A stretch of 64,000 bases of DNA, from positions 1-64,000 of the forward strand of contig DASZBS010000031.1 of the NCBI GenBank assembly GCA_035943995.1, given 5' to 3'. This document shows, in pieces, positions 50,401 through 59,418 of this stretch. Numbering within the stretch: the first letter of the stretch is position 1; every line of letters begins with the position of its first letter. A program made the position numbers and the translations under genes. The notes beneath the pieces are model-generated. The model made no database searches and was not told the DNA's origin. It saw only the letters and a list, made by a program, of their open reading frames with translations. Source of the stretch: Vulcanimicrobium sp035943995 (GTDB lineage Bacteria > Vulcanimicrobiota > Vulcanimicrobiia > Vulcanimicrobiales > Vulcanimicrobiaceae).

Positions 50401-53400
50401 GTCATCCGACGCGTCCCATGGACGACGGCCACGGCGTCCGGCGTCTGCGCGGCTTGCGCTTCGACGAGCGCGTCGATGCGGCGGTCGCTCGGATACGGCG
50501 CATCGGTGGCGTTCCACTCGAGGAGCATGAGGTTGCGCTCCGCCTCGGGCAGCAGCGTGAGGCGGTCGACGCGCTCGTCCTCGCCGTCGACCATCGCGGC
50601 GAGCAGCGTGCGCAGGTAGCCGGCATAGCGCTCCGCCGTCGCGCGGTCGAACAGGGCGGTCGCGTACTCCAAGACGCCGGTAATGCGGTCGTGCGTCTCG
50701 CCGACCTCCAGCGTGAGGTCGAACTTCGCGGTACGAAACGGCATGTGCAGCGAGTCGATGCGCAGCCCCGGAAGCACGACCTCGCCGTGCTCGTTGTTCT
50801 GCCATACGAACATCGCTTGGAACAGCGGGCTCTGCGCGAGGCTGCGCGCCGGGTTCACGATCTCGACGACATGCTCGAACGGCAGATCCTGGTGCGCTTG
50901 GGCGTGCAGCGAGAGGGCCTTCACCCGCACGAGCATCTCGCTCACGGTCGCGTCGGGCGCAACGTCCATCCGCAGCGCGAGCGTGTTGACGAAGAACCCG
51001 ATCAGGTCTTCGACCTCCGAGCGCGTACGGTTGGCCACCGGCGTCCCGACCACCACGTCGCTCTGGCCGGAGAGCCGCGAGAGCAAAATGCCCCACGCCG
51101 TCATCAGCGTCATGAACAGCGTCGTGCCGTGCCGTTGGCTGAGCGCTTTGATCTTCGCGGTCAATTCGGGCCCGAGATCGATCGGGACGTGATCGCCCGT
51201 GAAGTCTTGACGCTTCGGGCGCGGCCGGTCCGCCGGCAGCTCCAGCAACGCGGGCGCGTCGTGCAGCGCCTGCTGCCAGTAGGCGCTCTGCTCCCGCAGC
51301 GCCTCACCAGAGAGCCACCGCCGCTGCCACGCCGCGTAGTCGGCGTACTGAATCGAAAGAGGGGCGAGGGGATCGTCCTCACCGGCGCGATACGCCCGGT
51401 ACAGTGCGCTCACTTCGCGCATGAGCACGCCCATGGACCAGCCGTCGGACACGATGTGGTGCATCGTTATCAGCAAGACGTGCTGCGCGGCGCCGATCGC
51501 GATCAAGCGGCCGCGAATCAACGGCCCCGCCGCGAGATCGAACGGCGTCCGCACCTCCTGCGCAGCCAGGGCGTCCACGCCCGCGGCGGCGTTCGGATCG
51601 TTGACCAGATCGTGCTCGATCAGCAGAAAGCCGCCGTGCACGGGCGCGACCCGCTGCACCGGCTCGCCGCCGGCGACGGTGAACGTCGTGCGCAGCATCT
51701 CGTGACGCGCGACGAGCCGGTCCAGCGCGCGCCGCAGCGCGAGGCGGTCGAGCTCACCGGTCAACCGCAATCCGAGCGGGATGTGATACGCTTCGCTTCC
51801 GCCGTCCATCTGCGCCAAGAACCACAGGCGCCGCTGAGCGAACGAGAGCGGCAGCGGCTCGTCGCGCCCCGCGCGTTCGATCGGCAGCACGGCGCTGCCG
51901 GTCGCACTCGCGATCTCGCGCGCGAAGTCGCACAGTACCGGATAGTCGAACAGCGTGTTGAGGTCGAGCTCGATCGCGAGGCCTTCGTGCAGGCGCGAGA
52001 GCGCGCGCAGCGCGAGCAACGAATGTCCGCCCAGGTCGAAGAAGTCATCGCGTCGACCGACCCGCGCGAGATCGAGCACCTCGCACCAGATCGCCGCGAT
52101 GGCCGACTCGAGCTCGCCCGCCGGCGCTTCGAAGGCCTGCAAGACGTGGGCCGTGTCCTCCGCGGCGGGCAGCGCCTTGCGATCGACCTTTCCGTTCGGC
52201 GTCAGCGGCAGCGCGTCGAGCGCCACGTACGCCGCCGGCACCATGTAGTCGGGAAGCGCCGACTGCGCGTGCTGCTGCAGCGCTTCGGCCGTGACGGTTC
52301 GGCCGAAGCCGGACGTCGTGTAGTACGCGACTAGGCGCTTCTCACCCACGCTGTCTTCGCGCGCCACGACGACCGCATCGCGCACCGCGTCGTGCCGCAT
52401 AAGGCACGCCTCGATCTCGCCGAGCTCGACCCGGAAGCCGCGGAGCTTCACCTGGAAGTCGTTGCGGCCCAAGAACTCGACCGTGCCGTCGGGCAGATAG
52501 CGCGCGAGATCGCCCGTCTTGTAGAGGCGGTCGCCCACGACGAACGGGCTCTGTATGAAGCGCTCCGCCGTGAGCTCCGGGCGGTTGAGGTAGCCGCGCG
52601 CGACGCCCGCGCCTCCCACGTGCAACTCGCCCGGGACGCCGGCCGGGACGGGCTCGCCGCGCTCGTCGAGCAGGTAGATCCGCACATTGTCGATCGGGCG
52701 GCCGATGGGCGGGTCGGCATCGACGCGCGGATCGCATTCGTGAAGCGTTGCGCACACCGTCGACTCCGTCGGACCGTACGCATTGATCAGACGCCGCCCC
52801 GGTGACCAGCGCTTCACCAGCGCATCAGTCGACGCTTCGCCCGCCACGATCAGCGTGCGCACCGATTCCAAGCGGACCCCGGCGGGCAGCGCGTTCAGAA
52901 CGGCCGGCGGCAGCGTCACGTGCGTGATGCGGTGCTGCGCGATGACGTCCACCAGCGCGTCGCCGGCCAGCACGGTGCCGGCCGCCGGAACGCAGAGCGA
53001 TGCGCCGCTGCACAGCGTCACGACCACTTCCGATACGCACGCGTCGAAGCTCGCCGATGCGAACTGTAACACGCGGCTGTGTGCGTCCACGCCGAAGTCG
53101 CGCGCCTGCGCCGTCGCGAGGTTGCACACGCCGCGGTGCTCCACCATCACGCCCTTGGGCGTGCCGGTCGACCCCGACGTGTAGATGACGTACGCGAGAT
53201 CGTGCGGCGTGACCGCACCGCGCTCGAGATCGTGCTCGGGCAGCTCCGACCAGCGTGCGCCGTCGGCGTGCAGGTCGATAGCCGGCGCCGCGGTCCCGCG
53301 CAGGAGCTCCGCGACGGGCGACGGCACCGTGCCGCACGTCAACACGGCCACCGGCGCGCTGTCGTCGAGCATGGCGCGCAGCCGCTCGGACGGGTACGCC

Positions 53401-55325
53401 GGATCGAGCGGGACGTAGGCGCCGCCCGCTTTGAGCACGGCCAGCATCGCCACGATCGTCTCGAGGCTGCGTTCGGTGCACAGCGCGACGCGGCGGTCGG
53501 GCTGCACGCCGATGCTGCGCAAATAGCGCGCCAGCCGGTTCGCGCGTTCATTGAGCTCGCGATAGCTCAGCTGCGTGCCGTCGCCGGCCAGCGCGACCGC
53601 AGCGGGCGTCTTCGCCGCTTGCTCTTCGAAGAGCTCGTGAACGCAGCGGTCCGCGGCGTACGGCGCTTCGGTCGCGTTCCACTCCACCAGCATCCGGCGG
53701 CGCTCGGCCGCCGAGAGCACGCCGATGCGACAAAGCGGCGTGGACGGCGCCGATTCCAGCGCGACGACGATGTTCTCCAACGCGGTATGCATGAGATCGC
53801 AGACGCGCGCGGCGTCGACCGAGCCGTGCACCTGGGCCGTGAGCGTGAAGCCGTCGCCGAGGTCGTCCACGGCGAGCGTGCACGGATAGGTACTGCGCTC
53901 GCCGCCGTCGATGACGTCGATGCCGTCCCAGCCGCGCGGGTTGTCCGATTGCACGCGCCCGGCGTGGCGATAGTTCAAGCCCGCGCAGAACAGCGGGGCC
54001 GGTGCGGGGATCGAGCTGCAGCGCTGCGCAAGCGCGAGGGACGCGTGCTCGTGCTGCAGCAGCTGCGCCAGCAGCGCGTGCGTGCGGCGCACGCCGTCCT
54101 GCACCGCTTCGCCGTCGATGCGCACTCGCATCGGAAGCGTGTTGATGAACAGCCCCGTGGCGCGGTCCGACCCTTCGCCGCCGCGCATGCGGCCGAACAG
54201 CACGGTGCCAAACACCACGTCGTCCCGGCCGGACACCGCCGCGAGCACGCACGCCCACGCCAAGTGGCACACGCTCGCCGCGCCGGCGCCGAGCGCGCGC
54301 GCTCGGGAGCGCAATCGTCGCGCCAAGCCGGCGTCGACCGCGAGGTGCGCCTCATCGGTCCCGGTGCCGTCGGTGCGCACGTCGCTGAGACCGAACGGCG
54401 CCGTCGGCTCCGTGACGCCGGCGAGCAACTCCCGGAAGAACGCCTCATGCTCTTCACGGCTCACCCCCAGCCGCGCTTGCGCGACGAAGTTCCGGAACGG
54501 CGCAGGAACGGGCAGCGTATCGCCTTCCCCGCGCAGATACGCCTGTACTTCCTCCAGGATCACGTACAGCGTGGTGTGGTCGACCGCGAGGTGATGGAAC
54601 AGCAGCGCCATCACCCACGAGCCGGATGCCGCGTCCTGGGCGACGGCGGCTCGCATGAGCGGCGCCTCGCGCACGTCGAGCCGCTGCGTCCGCGGATCGC
54701 ATCGTTCCGACAGCTGCTGAACGGCATCGCCGAGCGCAGGGTCGACGACGGCCTCGTGCACGCGAAGCGCGGCCTCGCGCCACACGACCTGCGCCGCTTC
54801 ACGCAGTCCTTCCCACACGATCGACGTGCGCAGGATGTCGTGCCGGCCGATCACGGCCCGCAACGCGGCGAGAAATCCATCCACCCGCGCGCGCGAGTCG
54901 AAGCGCAGCATGATCCGCACGACGAACGGATCGCGCTCGGCGTCGAGCAGATGATGGAACAGCAGACCTTCCTGTAACGGCGCGAGCGGGTAGATGTCCT
55001 GAACGTTGCGCGCGCCGCCCGGCACGGTCTGCACGACGCGATCGATCTCCGCTTGTGACAGATTGACGAGCGGCAGCATCTCCGGCGCGATCGACGCGAA
55101 GCCCGGTTCGATCCGGTTTGCCGGCACGTGGACGATGCCGCTGTGCGCGTCGATGTGCCCGGTGGCGCGTAGCCGCTCGAGCAACGCGCCCCGGTTCTCG
55201 CGCAGGAGGGAGACGAACGCGGCGTCGAGCGCATCCTTCCCACCTCGCACGACGAGCTCGTCGCCTGCGATGGAGAGCGCAACGTCCTTCGCCTGGAGTA
55301 GCGCCAGTAGCTCGTCGATCATCAT
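47415..55325 (-). CDS. NRPS, extending: TubC-C-A-T-C-A-T-C
   Basis: 2,636 residues. The first 52 or so residues (MIDELLALLQAKDVALSIAG...) form a TubC-type docking domain, so the protein receives a chain from another synthetase. C6 (75-520) begins NVQDIYPLAPLQEG and has HHLAVDH near 245; this subtype is common in dual epimerising C domains, but epimerisation is not proven. A6 (560-1065) reads DASTIAAVC, the Tyr/Phe type. T6 has GGHS (1100). C7 1145-1590. A7 (1615-2125) reads DLLWLAGTL, a hydrophobic pocket without a clear match. T7 has GGHS (2154). C8 (2200-2636) ends the protein, so its acceptor T8 is on the next protein. The start is MMIDELL at 55325, 18 bases after the CmlA-type gene; the end overlaps the terminating NRPS (GTGA). 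Confidence 0.95.
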   Translation of the reverse strand: MMIDELLALLQAKDVALSIAGDELVVRGGKDALDAAFVSLLRENRGALLERLRATGHIDAHSGIVHVPANRIEPGFASIAPEMLPLVNLSQAEIDRVVQTVPGGARNVQDIYPLAPLQEGLLFHHLLDAERDPFVVRIMLRFDSRARVDGFLAALRAVIGRHDILRTSIVWEGLREAAQVVWREAALRVHEAVVDPALGDAVQQLSERCDPRTQRLDVREAPLMRAAVAQDAASGSWVMALLFHHLAVDHTTLYVILEEVQAYLRGEGDTLPVPAPFRNFVAQARLGVSREEHEAFFRELLAGVTEPTAPFGLSDVRTDGTGTDEAHLAVDAGLARRLRSRARALGAGAASVCHLAWACVLAAVSGRDDVVFGTVLFGRMRGGEGSDRATGLFINTLPMRVRIDGEAVQDGVRRTHALLAQLLQHEHASLALAQRCSSIPAPAPLFCAGLNYRHAGRVQSDNPRGWDGIDVIDGGERSTYPCTLAVDDLGDGFTLTAQVHGSVDAARVCDLMHTALENIVVALESAPSTPLCRIGVLSAAERRRMLVEWNATEAPYAADRCVHELFEEQAAKTPAAVALAGDGTQLSYRELNERANRLARYLRSIGVQPDRRVALCTERSLETIVAMLAVLKAGGAYVPLDPAYPSERLRAMLDDSAPVAVLTCGTVPSPVAELLRGTAAPAIDLHADGARWSELPEHDLERGAVTPHDLAYVIYTSGSTGTPKGVMVEHRGVCNLATAQARDFGVDAHSRVLQFASASFDACVSEVVVTLCSGASLCVPAAGTVLAGDALVDVIAQHRITHVTLPPAVLNALPAGVRLESVRTLIVAGEASTDALVKRWSPGRRLINAYGPTESTVCATLHECDPRVDADPPIGRPIDNVRIYLLDERGEPVPAGVPGELHVGGAGVARGYLNRPELTAERFIQSPFVVGDRLYKTGDLARYLPDGTVEFLGRNDFQVKLRGFRVELGEIEACLMRHDAVRDAVVVAREDSVGEKRLVAYYTTSGFGRTVTAEALQQHAQSALPDYMVPAAYVALDALPLTPNGKVDRKALPAAEDTAHVLQAFEAPAGELESAIAAIWCEVLDLARVGRRDDFFDLGGHSLLALRALSRLHEGLAIELDLNTLFDYPVLCDFAREIASATGSAVLPIERAGRDEPLPLSFAQRRLWFLAQMDGGSEAYHIPLGLRLTGELDRLALRRALDRLVARHEMLRTTFTVAGGEPVQRVAPVHGGFLLIEHDLVNDPNAAAGVDALAAQEVRTPFDLAAGPLIRGRLIAIGAAQHVLLITMHHIVSDGWSMGVLMREVSALYRAYRAGEDDPLAPLSIQYADYAAWQRRWLSGEALREQSAYWQQALHDAPALLELPADRPRPKRQDFTGDHVPIDLGPELTAKIKALSQRHGTTLFMTLMTAWGILLSRLSGQSDVVVGTPVANRTRSEVEDLIGFFVNTLALRMDVAPDATVSEMLVRVKALSLHAQAHQDLPFEHVVEIVNPARSLAQSPLFQAMFVWQNNEHGEVVLPGLRIDSLHMPFRTAKFDLTLEVGETHDRITGVLEYATALFDRATAERYAGYLRTLLAAMVDGEDERVDRLTLLPEAERNLMLLEWNATDAPYPSDRRIDALVEAQAAQTPDAVAVVHGTRRMTYAELDERANRFAHYLRGIGVRPGSRVALCMQRSAELVVAELAILKCGAIYIPLDEHAPAERQSFMLADSGVEIVLSLRGQQVARAASVRRIDVDEVTLDGCDAAAHVLERGSDSPAYILYTSGSTGRPKGVVVSHRAIGRLVLNNGFAEFGPSDRFGFGSNPAFDLSTLEVWAPLVTGGCVVVIDREVYLDARALAEAIERENVTALWLTTTLFNEYSFAIPDALGRLRFLIAGGEQNDPQAFARMLRGARKPDHLIHGYGPTEATTLATTLEVTAVPDGTTNLPIGRPIRNTRAYVLNDQLEPMPVGVPGELHIGGLGVAQGYWNRPELTAERFIPSPFVSGDRLYKTGDVARYLPDGTIVFLGRNDFQVKIRGFRVELGEIEARLAQHPSVRDAVVVAREDIPGDKRLAAYYTPNGSAGPAAAEALRAHMVATLPDYMIPAAYVALDALPLNANGKVDRKALPAPNGTAYVSEAYEAPAGDTEIAIGQIWCELLGLERVGRRDDFFKTGGHSLLAVRMLSRVRETLRSELRLDDVFEAPVLADLAALVRPAQRSALPAITPVDRDRPLVASFAQQRMWLSAQIEGVSETYHVPLGWRLSGRLDRAALRRALDRLVARHESLRTAFDVVNGEPVQRIDPAERGFGLLEHDLRGRPGAAAELEELVAREASEAFDLQAGPLVRGRLIALSSDEHVLLITMHHILSDGWSVGVLVRELSALYRAYHDGADDPLVPLPVQYADFAAWQRRSLAGETSLEQSAYWRQTLSGAPALLELPTDRPRPVHQNFAGDHVPVELSASLTAQLRAFSLRHGTTLFMTLLAAWGMLLSRLSGQEDVIVGVPVANRTRTEVEGLIGFFVNTLALRLDFSGDPTVGEVLARVKSRTLQAQAHQDLPFEQVVELVNPDRAAAHTPLFQVTFVWQNGGGGDDRLLAGVRSAPVYTASRFSKFDLTLELGEANDRITGGLLYATALFDRATMTRHAGYLRTLLEGMVAE

Positions 55326-55343
55326 TGTCCGATATCCTCGAGC

Positions 55344-56966
55344 TCAGTCGAAGCTTGCGATGCCGTGGAGCAGCCGCGCCTCGTATCCGGCAGCGCGCGC
55401 GTTCCGCACGAACTCGTGCGCCGTGAGCAGCTGCGGCGAGTCGGCACTCATCGCGGCTCCCAGCAGATGCCGCACCCAGGGCTCGAGCCCCATCCCGTAG
55501 CAGAAGACGCGCGTCGCCCCGAGCACCTCGGCGACGCGAAGCGCCCGCTTCGCGTCGCAGCCGTGCGAGCGGCGCGATTGATTCCGCTGACGCGACGGCG
55601 GCGACGGCAGCAGCGGCCCGCACGTCCACGACAGCGGCCCGCCGACGTTCTCGGTGCCGATGAACACCGAGTCGACAGCGCCGACCGCGCTTCGCACGAC
55701 GCTGTACATCTGGTCGTTGAGGCAGTCCGAGTCGGCGCCGAAGAACGCGCACCGCTTCCCCGTCCGTACGGCGTACGCGTTCTTGGAATGGGCCAGATCC
55801 GAGTGCTCGCCGAGGAACGGGATCGCGATGATCTCGCCGTCGGGGAACGGGATGCTGTCGAGCGCGTCCATCTCGACGACGTTGCGGATGTTGCAGCGCT
55901 TCGCGATCGACTTGAGCGACACGTCGCCGTAGACGAACCCGGTCGCGCGCGGCACGAGCAGCGTGCCGATGCGCGGCGCGAGCCGCATGAGCGTCTCGAG
56001 CGCGAAGTGGTCGTGGTGGTTGTGCGTGATCGCGACGTAGTCGATGTGCTCGGGCAGGTCGTCGAAGCTGTACCGCGGCTCGCCGCCCCCGCTCGGCGTG
56101 ACCGAGATGACCGGATCGGTGATGACCGTGGTGCCCTTCCAGTGCGTCATGACCGACGCATGGCCGAGATACGTGTAGACGTTCGACGGGCGCCGCGCCG
56201 TCACAGGCGCCGCGGGGACGAGCAGCTGCGCCAGCGACTCCGCGTCCTCGTCGGTTAGCTCCAACCGTTCGCGCAGCTCGGAGAACGCAAGCGGCGCGGA
56301 GCTCAGCTCCGTGATCGCTTTGCATGCGTCGGTATCGAACGGCGTCGAGAAGAACTGCTCGCCGCCGCCGCCGCCGGGCAGCCGGGGCGTGTTCATAAAG
56401 TACGGCCGGTCGGTGTCGCGGTTGAGGCTGAACACGCGCAGTCCTTGCGACTCGCGCCGGTAGAGCGGGCTGTGATAGGTCAGCGGCTCGATGAACCGCA
56501 CGTGCGGCCGGTGATGGTAGTCGTACACGAGTTCGACGAACGGGCGGAAGCGCTCCGAAACGCGTCCGTACCACGGCGCGATCGCCAGACCGTCCGCGGC
56601 GTCGACGGCGAACGCGTTCAGGAAGGCGGCAAGCTCTTCGGCGAGCTTCTTGTTCTCGTCGAACACGCGCAGGCTGTCGTCACGGAGCCGTACGACGTCG
56701 GCGATGCGCGACGGCGCGATATTGACGAACGGCCCTCCGCTCAGGTGCGGATCGGCGGCAGCCTTCGCGTGGCTCTCCGGCTGCTCGATGTACGAGTTTA
56801 GCAGCGCGAGCTGGTAGTTGGTGAAGTAGAGACTCGCGGTGACCGGCGGCAACAGGTACGAGAACGCGCACCAGTTGGCGACGAGCGGCTCCACGACCGT
56901 CGATGCGGCCAGAGTAACCTTGTCGAGCGCCAGAACGTCGCCGGCGACCGGTGGAGTCGTTTGCAT
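55344..56966 (-). CDS. CmlA-type diiron beta-hydroxylase of carrier-bound amino acids
   Basis: 540 residues, close to the 532 of CmlA from the chloramphenicol pathway. The N-terminal 230 residues form the helper domain seen in this family. The C-terminal part is a metallo-beta-lactamase fold: YLGHASVMTHWKGTTVITDP, then HNHHDH at about 317-322 (the HxHxDH metal motif), LGEHSDLAHSKNAYAV and FFGADSDC, which supply further metal ligands. Unlike hydrolases of this fold, CmlA binds two irons and uses O2 to hydroxylate the beta carbon of an amino acid on its T domain. It lies directly upstream of the NRPS with the Tyr/Phe-coding module A6, so beta-hydroxy-Tyr or beta-hydroxy-Phe is the likely product. 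The assignment of target module is inference. Confidence 0.85.
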   Translation of the reverse strand: MQTTPPVAGDVLALDKVTLAASTVVEPLVANWCAFSYLLPPVTASLYFTNYQLALLNSYIEQPESHAKAAADPHLSGGPFVNIAPSRIADVVRLRDDSLRVFDENKKLAEELAAFLNAFAVDAADGLAIAPWYGRVSERFRPFVELVYDYHHRPHVRFIEPLTYHSPLYRRESQGLRVFSLNRDTDRPYFMNTPRLPGGGGGEQFFSTPFDTDACKAITELSSAPLAFSELRERLELTDEDAESLAQLLVPAAPVTARRPSNVYTYLGHASVMTHWKGTTVITDPVISVTPSGGGEPRYSFDDLPEHIDYVAITHNHHDHFALETLMRLAPRIGTLLVPRATGFVYGDVSLKSIAKRCNIRNVVEMDALDSIPFPDGEIIAIPFLGEHSDLAHSKNAYAVRTGKRCAFFGADSDCLNDQMYSVVRSAVGAVDSVFIGTENVGGPLSWTCGPLLPSPPSRQRNQSRRSHGCDAKRALRVAEVLGATRVFCYGMGLEPWVRHLLGAAMSADSPQLLTAHEFVRNARAAGYEARLLHGIASFD

Positions 56967-56999
56967 CGTGCCTTACAACCTCGAGAGATGACGAGGGGC

Positions 57000-57025
57000 A
57001 ACGGCGGCTCAAAGAGGCCGCCGTT
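57000..57025 (-). terminator. Hairpin between the secreted-protein gene and the CmlA-type gene
   Basis: A perfect 9-bp stem, AACGGCGGC (57000-57008) with GCCGCCGTT (57017-57025), and an 8-base loop. It is 40 bases after the stop at 57065, but there is no T-run on the minus strand. A weak terminator or mRNA-end hairpin is possible. Confidence 0.35.
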
Positions 57026-57064
57026 CGTGTCCTAAACCGGCTAGCGCCGCTTGCGCGGCAAGCG

Positions 57065-57937
57065 TCAGCTTTGCTGAAAGACTTCGGGCGGCAGCGCGCT
57101 CGGGAACTGCATGTCGACCAGGCGGTAATGCCACGTGCCGTGGTGCATCGAGACACCGAAGGCGCGTATCGTACCGTCGAGCAGCCCGTCCGTCTGCATC
57201 CAATAGCCGCCTACGTTCGCATAATGCACTTCGACGGTGCCGTGAAACCCGAACGCGCTCGGCGTCGCGAAGCGCATCATGCAGAAATTCATGGACTGGA
57301 GATCGACGATCACGTCGGAGAGCTGGTGATGCGGGTCCTTGTCGCGCCGCGTCAGGTGCAGCGCGCGACCGGAATCCCCATTGGGACAGGGCGCGCTGCC
57401 GCGGTCCTCGATGTCGTAGATCGCCGGCCCCATCACCGATACCATTCCGATCGATTTCAGCACGGGACCCGGTGTGGGCGTGGGCTCCACCGGCGGCGGA
57501 TCGTGCGGAGGGGCTGGATCTTGTGATTCCAGCATTCCTTGGCGCAGCGCGCGGTACGCACCATACCACGTCGGGTCGAAGAACGATCGCTGCGAGAGGA
57601 AGCGGCGGCCGTCCGACCCGTTCACGATCTCGCTTTCGTAATCGTACGTTCGATGCCGCAGCGACCAGCGCTCCGGTGCCGTGCCGTGGCGGATGTTCAA
57701 CCACACCTGCCCGCCGGACGTCGCGAGATCGACCTGCAAGCCTTCGCTGCTACTCTCCAGCCGGTACGCGACGTACCGCGGCTGCGGAAGCGCGCTCATC
57801 GCCGCGAGCGTTCTGACGTACACTTCGCGCCCGGACGCGGGTTCCACCGCGGCGGCGGAGCGCGGAGCGCCCAAAACGACGGCGCTACAAACCGCCGCAA
57901 AAAGAAGTGCCGGATGCTTCAAGGTCTTCACCATCAT
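57065..57937 (-). CDS. Secreted protein of unknown function within the NRPS cluster
   Basis: 290 residues. A classical signal peptide (KTLKHPALLFAAVCSAVVLG, likely cut after SAAA near residue 29) and a mature domain rich in strands. Features include YVAYRLESSSEGLQVDL near 55, a Pro-rich spacer at about 140-160 (PPHDPPPVEPTPTPGP), a stretch with two Cys (near 182 and 217), and a C-terminal HYRLVDMQFPSALP. The distribution of strands resembles LolA/DUF-type periplasmic beta-sheet proteins, but no family is certain. It is in the same orientation as the NRPS genes but has its own 200-base upstream region, so it may not belong to the pathway. The start is the ATG pair at 57932-57937, behind GGGGAAC. 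Confidence 0.65.
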   Translation of the reverse strand: MMVKTLKHPALLFAAVCSAVVLGAPRSAAAVEPASGREVYVRTLAAMSALPQPRYVAYRLESSSEGLQVDLATSGGQVWLNIRHGTAPERWSLRHRTYDYESEIVNGSDGRRFLSQRSFFDPTWYGAYRALRQGMLESQDPAPPHDPPPVEPTPTPGPVLKSIGMVSVMGPAIYDIEDRGSAPCPNGDSGRALHLTRRDKDPHHQLSDVIVDLQSMNFCMMRFATPSAFGFHGTVEVHYANVGGYWMQTDGLLDGTIRAFGVSMHHGTWHYRLVDMQFPSALPPEVFQQS

Positions 57938-57959
57938 GTTCCCCGCAGATGTGGTTTCC

Positions 57960-57996
57960 GGGCCGTTTTTACCGGCTCATCGATGCGAAACGGCCC
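57960..57996 (-). promoter_or_regulatory. Inverted repeat upstream of the secreted-protein gene
   Basis: GGGCCGTTT (57960-57968) and AAACGGCCC (57988-57996), a perfect 9-bp inverted repeat with a 19-base spacer, ending 22 bases before the ATG. It could be a 5' untranslated hairpin or an operator. The region 57938-58143 is otherwise AT-richer than its neighbours and carries no gene. Confidence 0.45.
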
Positions 57997-58107
57997 ACCG
58001 TACTTAAAGTGCACGTGAACCGTACCTCATATGTCGTTGCCCCGAATTTCGCAAATTCACGCCGTTCTCTCCAAATCCTGCTGATTTCTCTTGGTGCACT
58101 TACGCGA

Positions 58108-58144
58108 AATGTACGGTCGCATCGAGAGTAATAGATCGTACATT
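58108..58144 (-). terminator. Inverted repeat just after the MFS gene
   Basis: AATGTACG (58108-58115) and CGTACATT (58137-58144) with a 21-base spacer. It overlaps the first base of the MFS stop and may act as a 3' hairpin, but the loop is long and there is no T-run, so this is tentative. Confidence 0.3.
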
Positions 58145-59418
58145 CATTCTGCCTGCGCGAGCGGTGCGCGCTCGCGCAATGGTAACAGCCACAGCGCTGA
58201 GACGCCCGTGAGCGCCGCACCGACCGCGATGGTCCCGGTGATGCCCAACGCCGTGCCGAGAAATCCGCCGGCGAGAGCGCCCATCGGGATCGTTCCCCAA
58301 ACGAACGTTCGCATCGTGGCGTTCATACGGCCCTGCAAACGGACGCCGACGCGCGCTTGGCGATACGACACCGCGAGGACGTTGTAGCACGTCAGGGAGA
58401 ACGCCGACAGCGCAGCCGACACGAACAGCATGATGTAGGGCATGCCGGCTTGCGCGAAGAGCATGCACGCCGTCGCGCACGCGCCCGCCGCGAGCGTCGC
58501 GATCAGCGCGGCGCGCAGTCCCAGCCAGGCTTGGAAGCGCGACGACAGCGCTGCACCGGCGAAGCCGAGCTGGGCGAGGCCGTTGACGACGCCGAGCACG
58601 CCGGGCTCGGCATGGAGAACGCGATACGCGTACAGGAGCGCGACCGTCCCTACGATGGAGCCGCCGAGGTTGGCGGTTGCGGTGGCGTAGAGCATCCAGC
58701 GCAAGTCCGCTGACCCGAACACCACGCGCACGCCCTCGGCGATCTCGCGAAACGTCTGCGAGACGGTCAGCGCGGGCCCGTCGTGTGCCGGCTCCGGCGT
58801 GCGAATCAGCGCCAGCGACGCGACCGAGACGAGATACGATACAGCGTCGACCGCGAGCGCCGCTGCCGCACCGATACGTTGCACGAACGCGCCGGCCAGC
58901 GCCACGCCCGCGATCCCGGAGCCCGAGTTGGAGAACTGCAGCTTCACGTTCGCATCGACGAGGCCGTCGGCGGGCACGACGGCCGGGAGATACGACTGGT
59001 ACGCGATCTCGAAGAACACGGATGCGGTTCCGGTGACCAGTGCGACGCCGCACAACAGCGGCATGCCGAGGACGCCGAAGGCGGCCGCGACCGGTACCGT
59101 CACGATCGCGGCACACCGTACGCAATCCGCGACGATCATGATGCGCCGACGCGACGCGCGGTCGGCGAGCACTCCGGCAAACATGCCCAACGCCGCGAAC
59201 GGGAGCGTCTGCAGCGCGCTCAGCAAGCCGATCTGTAGCGGCGTCGCGTGCAGCACCAGCACTGCGAGCGTCGGCAGCGCGAACATGGTGAACGCGCTGC
59301 CGAACAGGCTCGCCGTCTGCCCCGCCCAGAGCTTGTCGAAATCCGACAGCGTCCGGCGCGTTCGCGCCGCGGCCGCTGCCGTAACGACGGTCTGCTCCGC
59401 GGCGACGCGGGTCTTCAC
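58144..59418 (-). CDS. MFS transporter, probable peptide exporter
   Basis: 424 residues with the GTG at 59418, which makes a GTGA overlap with the MbtH-like gene; the longer frame upstream is shadow. About 12 hydrophobic helices. The N-terminal FDKLWAGQTASLFGSAFTMFALP and the loop GVLADRASRRRIMIVAD (MFS motif A, GxLaDRxxRR) match the enterobactin-exporter-like (EntS/DHA3) branch, which often exports NRPS products. The basic linker after the sixth helix contains GVRVVFGSADLRW. Its place directly after the A-T protein and MbtH genes suggests export of, and self-protection against, the pathway product. The substrate is not shown. Confidence 0.88.
   Translation of the reverse strand: MKTRVAAEQTVVTAAAAARTRRTLSDFDKLWAGQTASLFGSAFTMFALPTLAVLVLHATPLQIGLLSALQTLPFAALGMFAGVLADRASRRRIMIVADCVRCAAIVTVPVAAAFGVLGMPLLCGVALVTGTASVFFEIAYQSYLPAVVPADGLVDANVKLQFSNSGSGIAGVALAGAFVQRIGAAAALAVDAVSYLVSVASLALIRTPEPAHDGPALTVSQTFREIAEGVRVVFGSADLRWMLYATATANLGGSIVGTVALLYAYRVLHAEPGVLGVVNGLAQLGFAGAALSSRFQAWLGLRAALIATLAAGACATACMLFAQAGMPYIMLFVSAALSAFSLTCYNVLAVSYRQARVGVRLQGRMNATMRTFVWGTIPMGALAGGFLGTALGITGTIAVGAALTGVSALWLLPLRERAPLAQAE

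Noticed and set aside
39211..55325. Polyketide synthase modules within the large proteins
   Set aside because: No KS, AT or KR motifs; every repeat unit is C, A or T, apart from the two thioesterases.
55344..56966. Reading this gene as a metallo-beta-lactamase resistance enzyme
   Set aside because: Length, the large N-terminal domain and location before an NRPS fit CmlA-type hydroxylases; the HxHxDH motif is shared by both.
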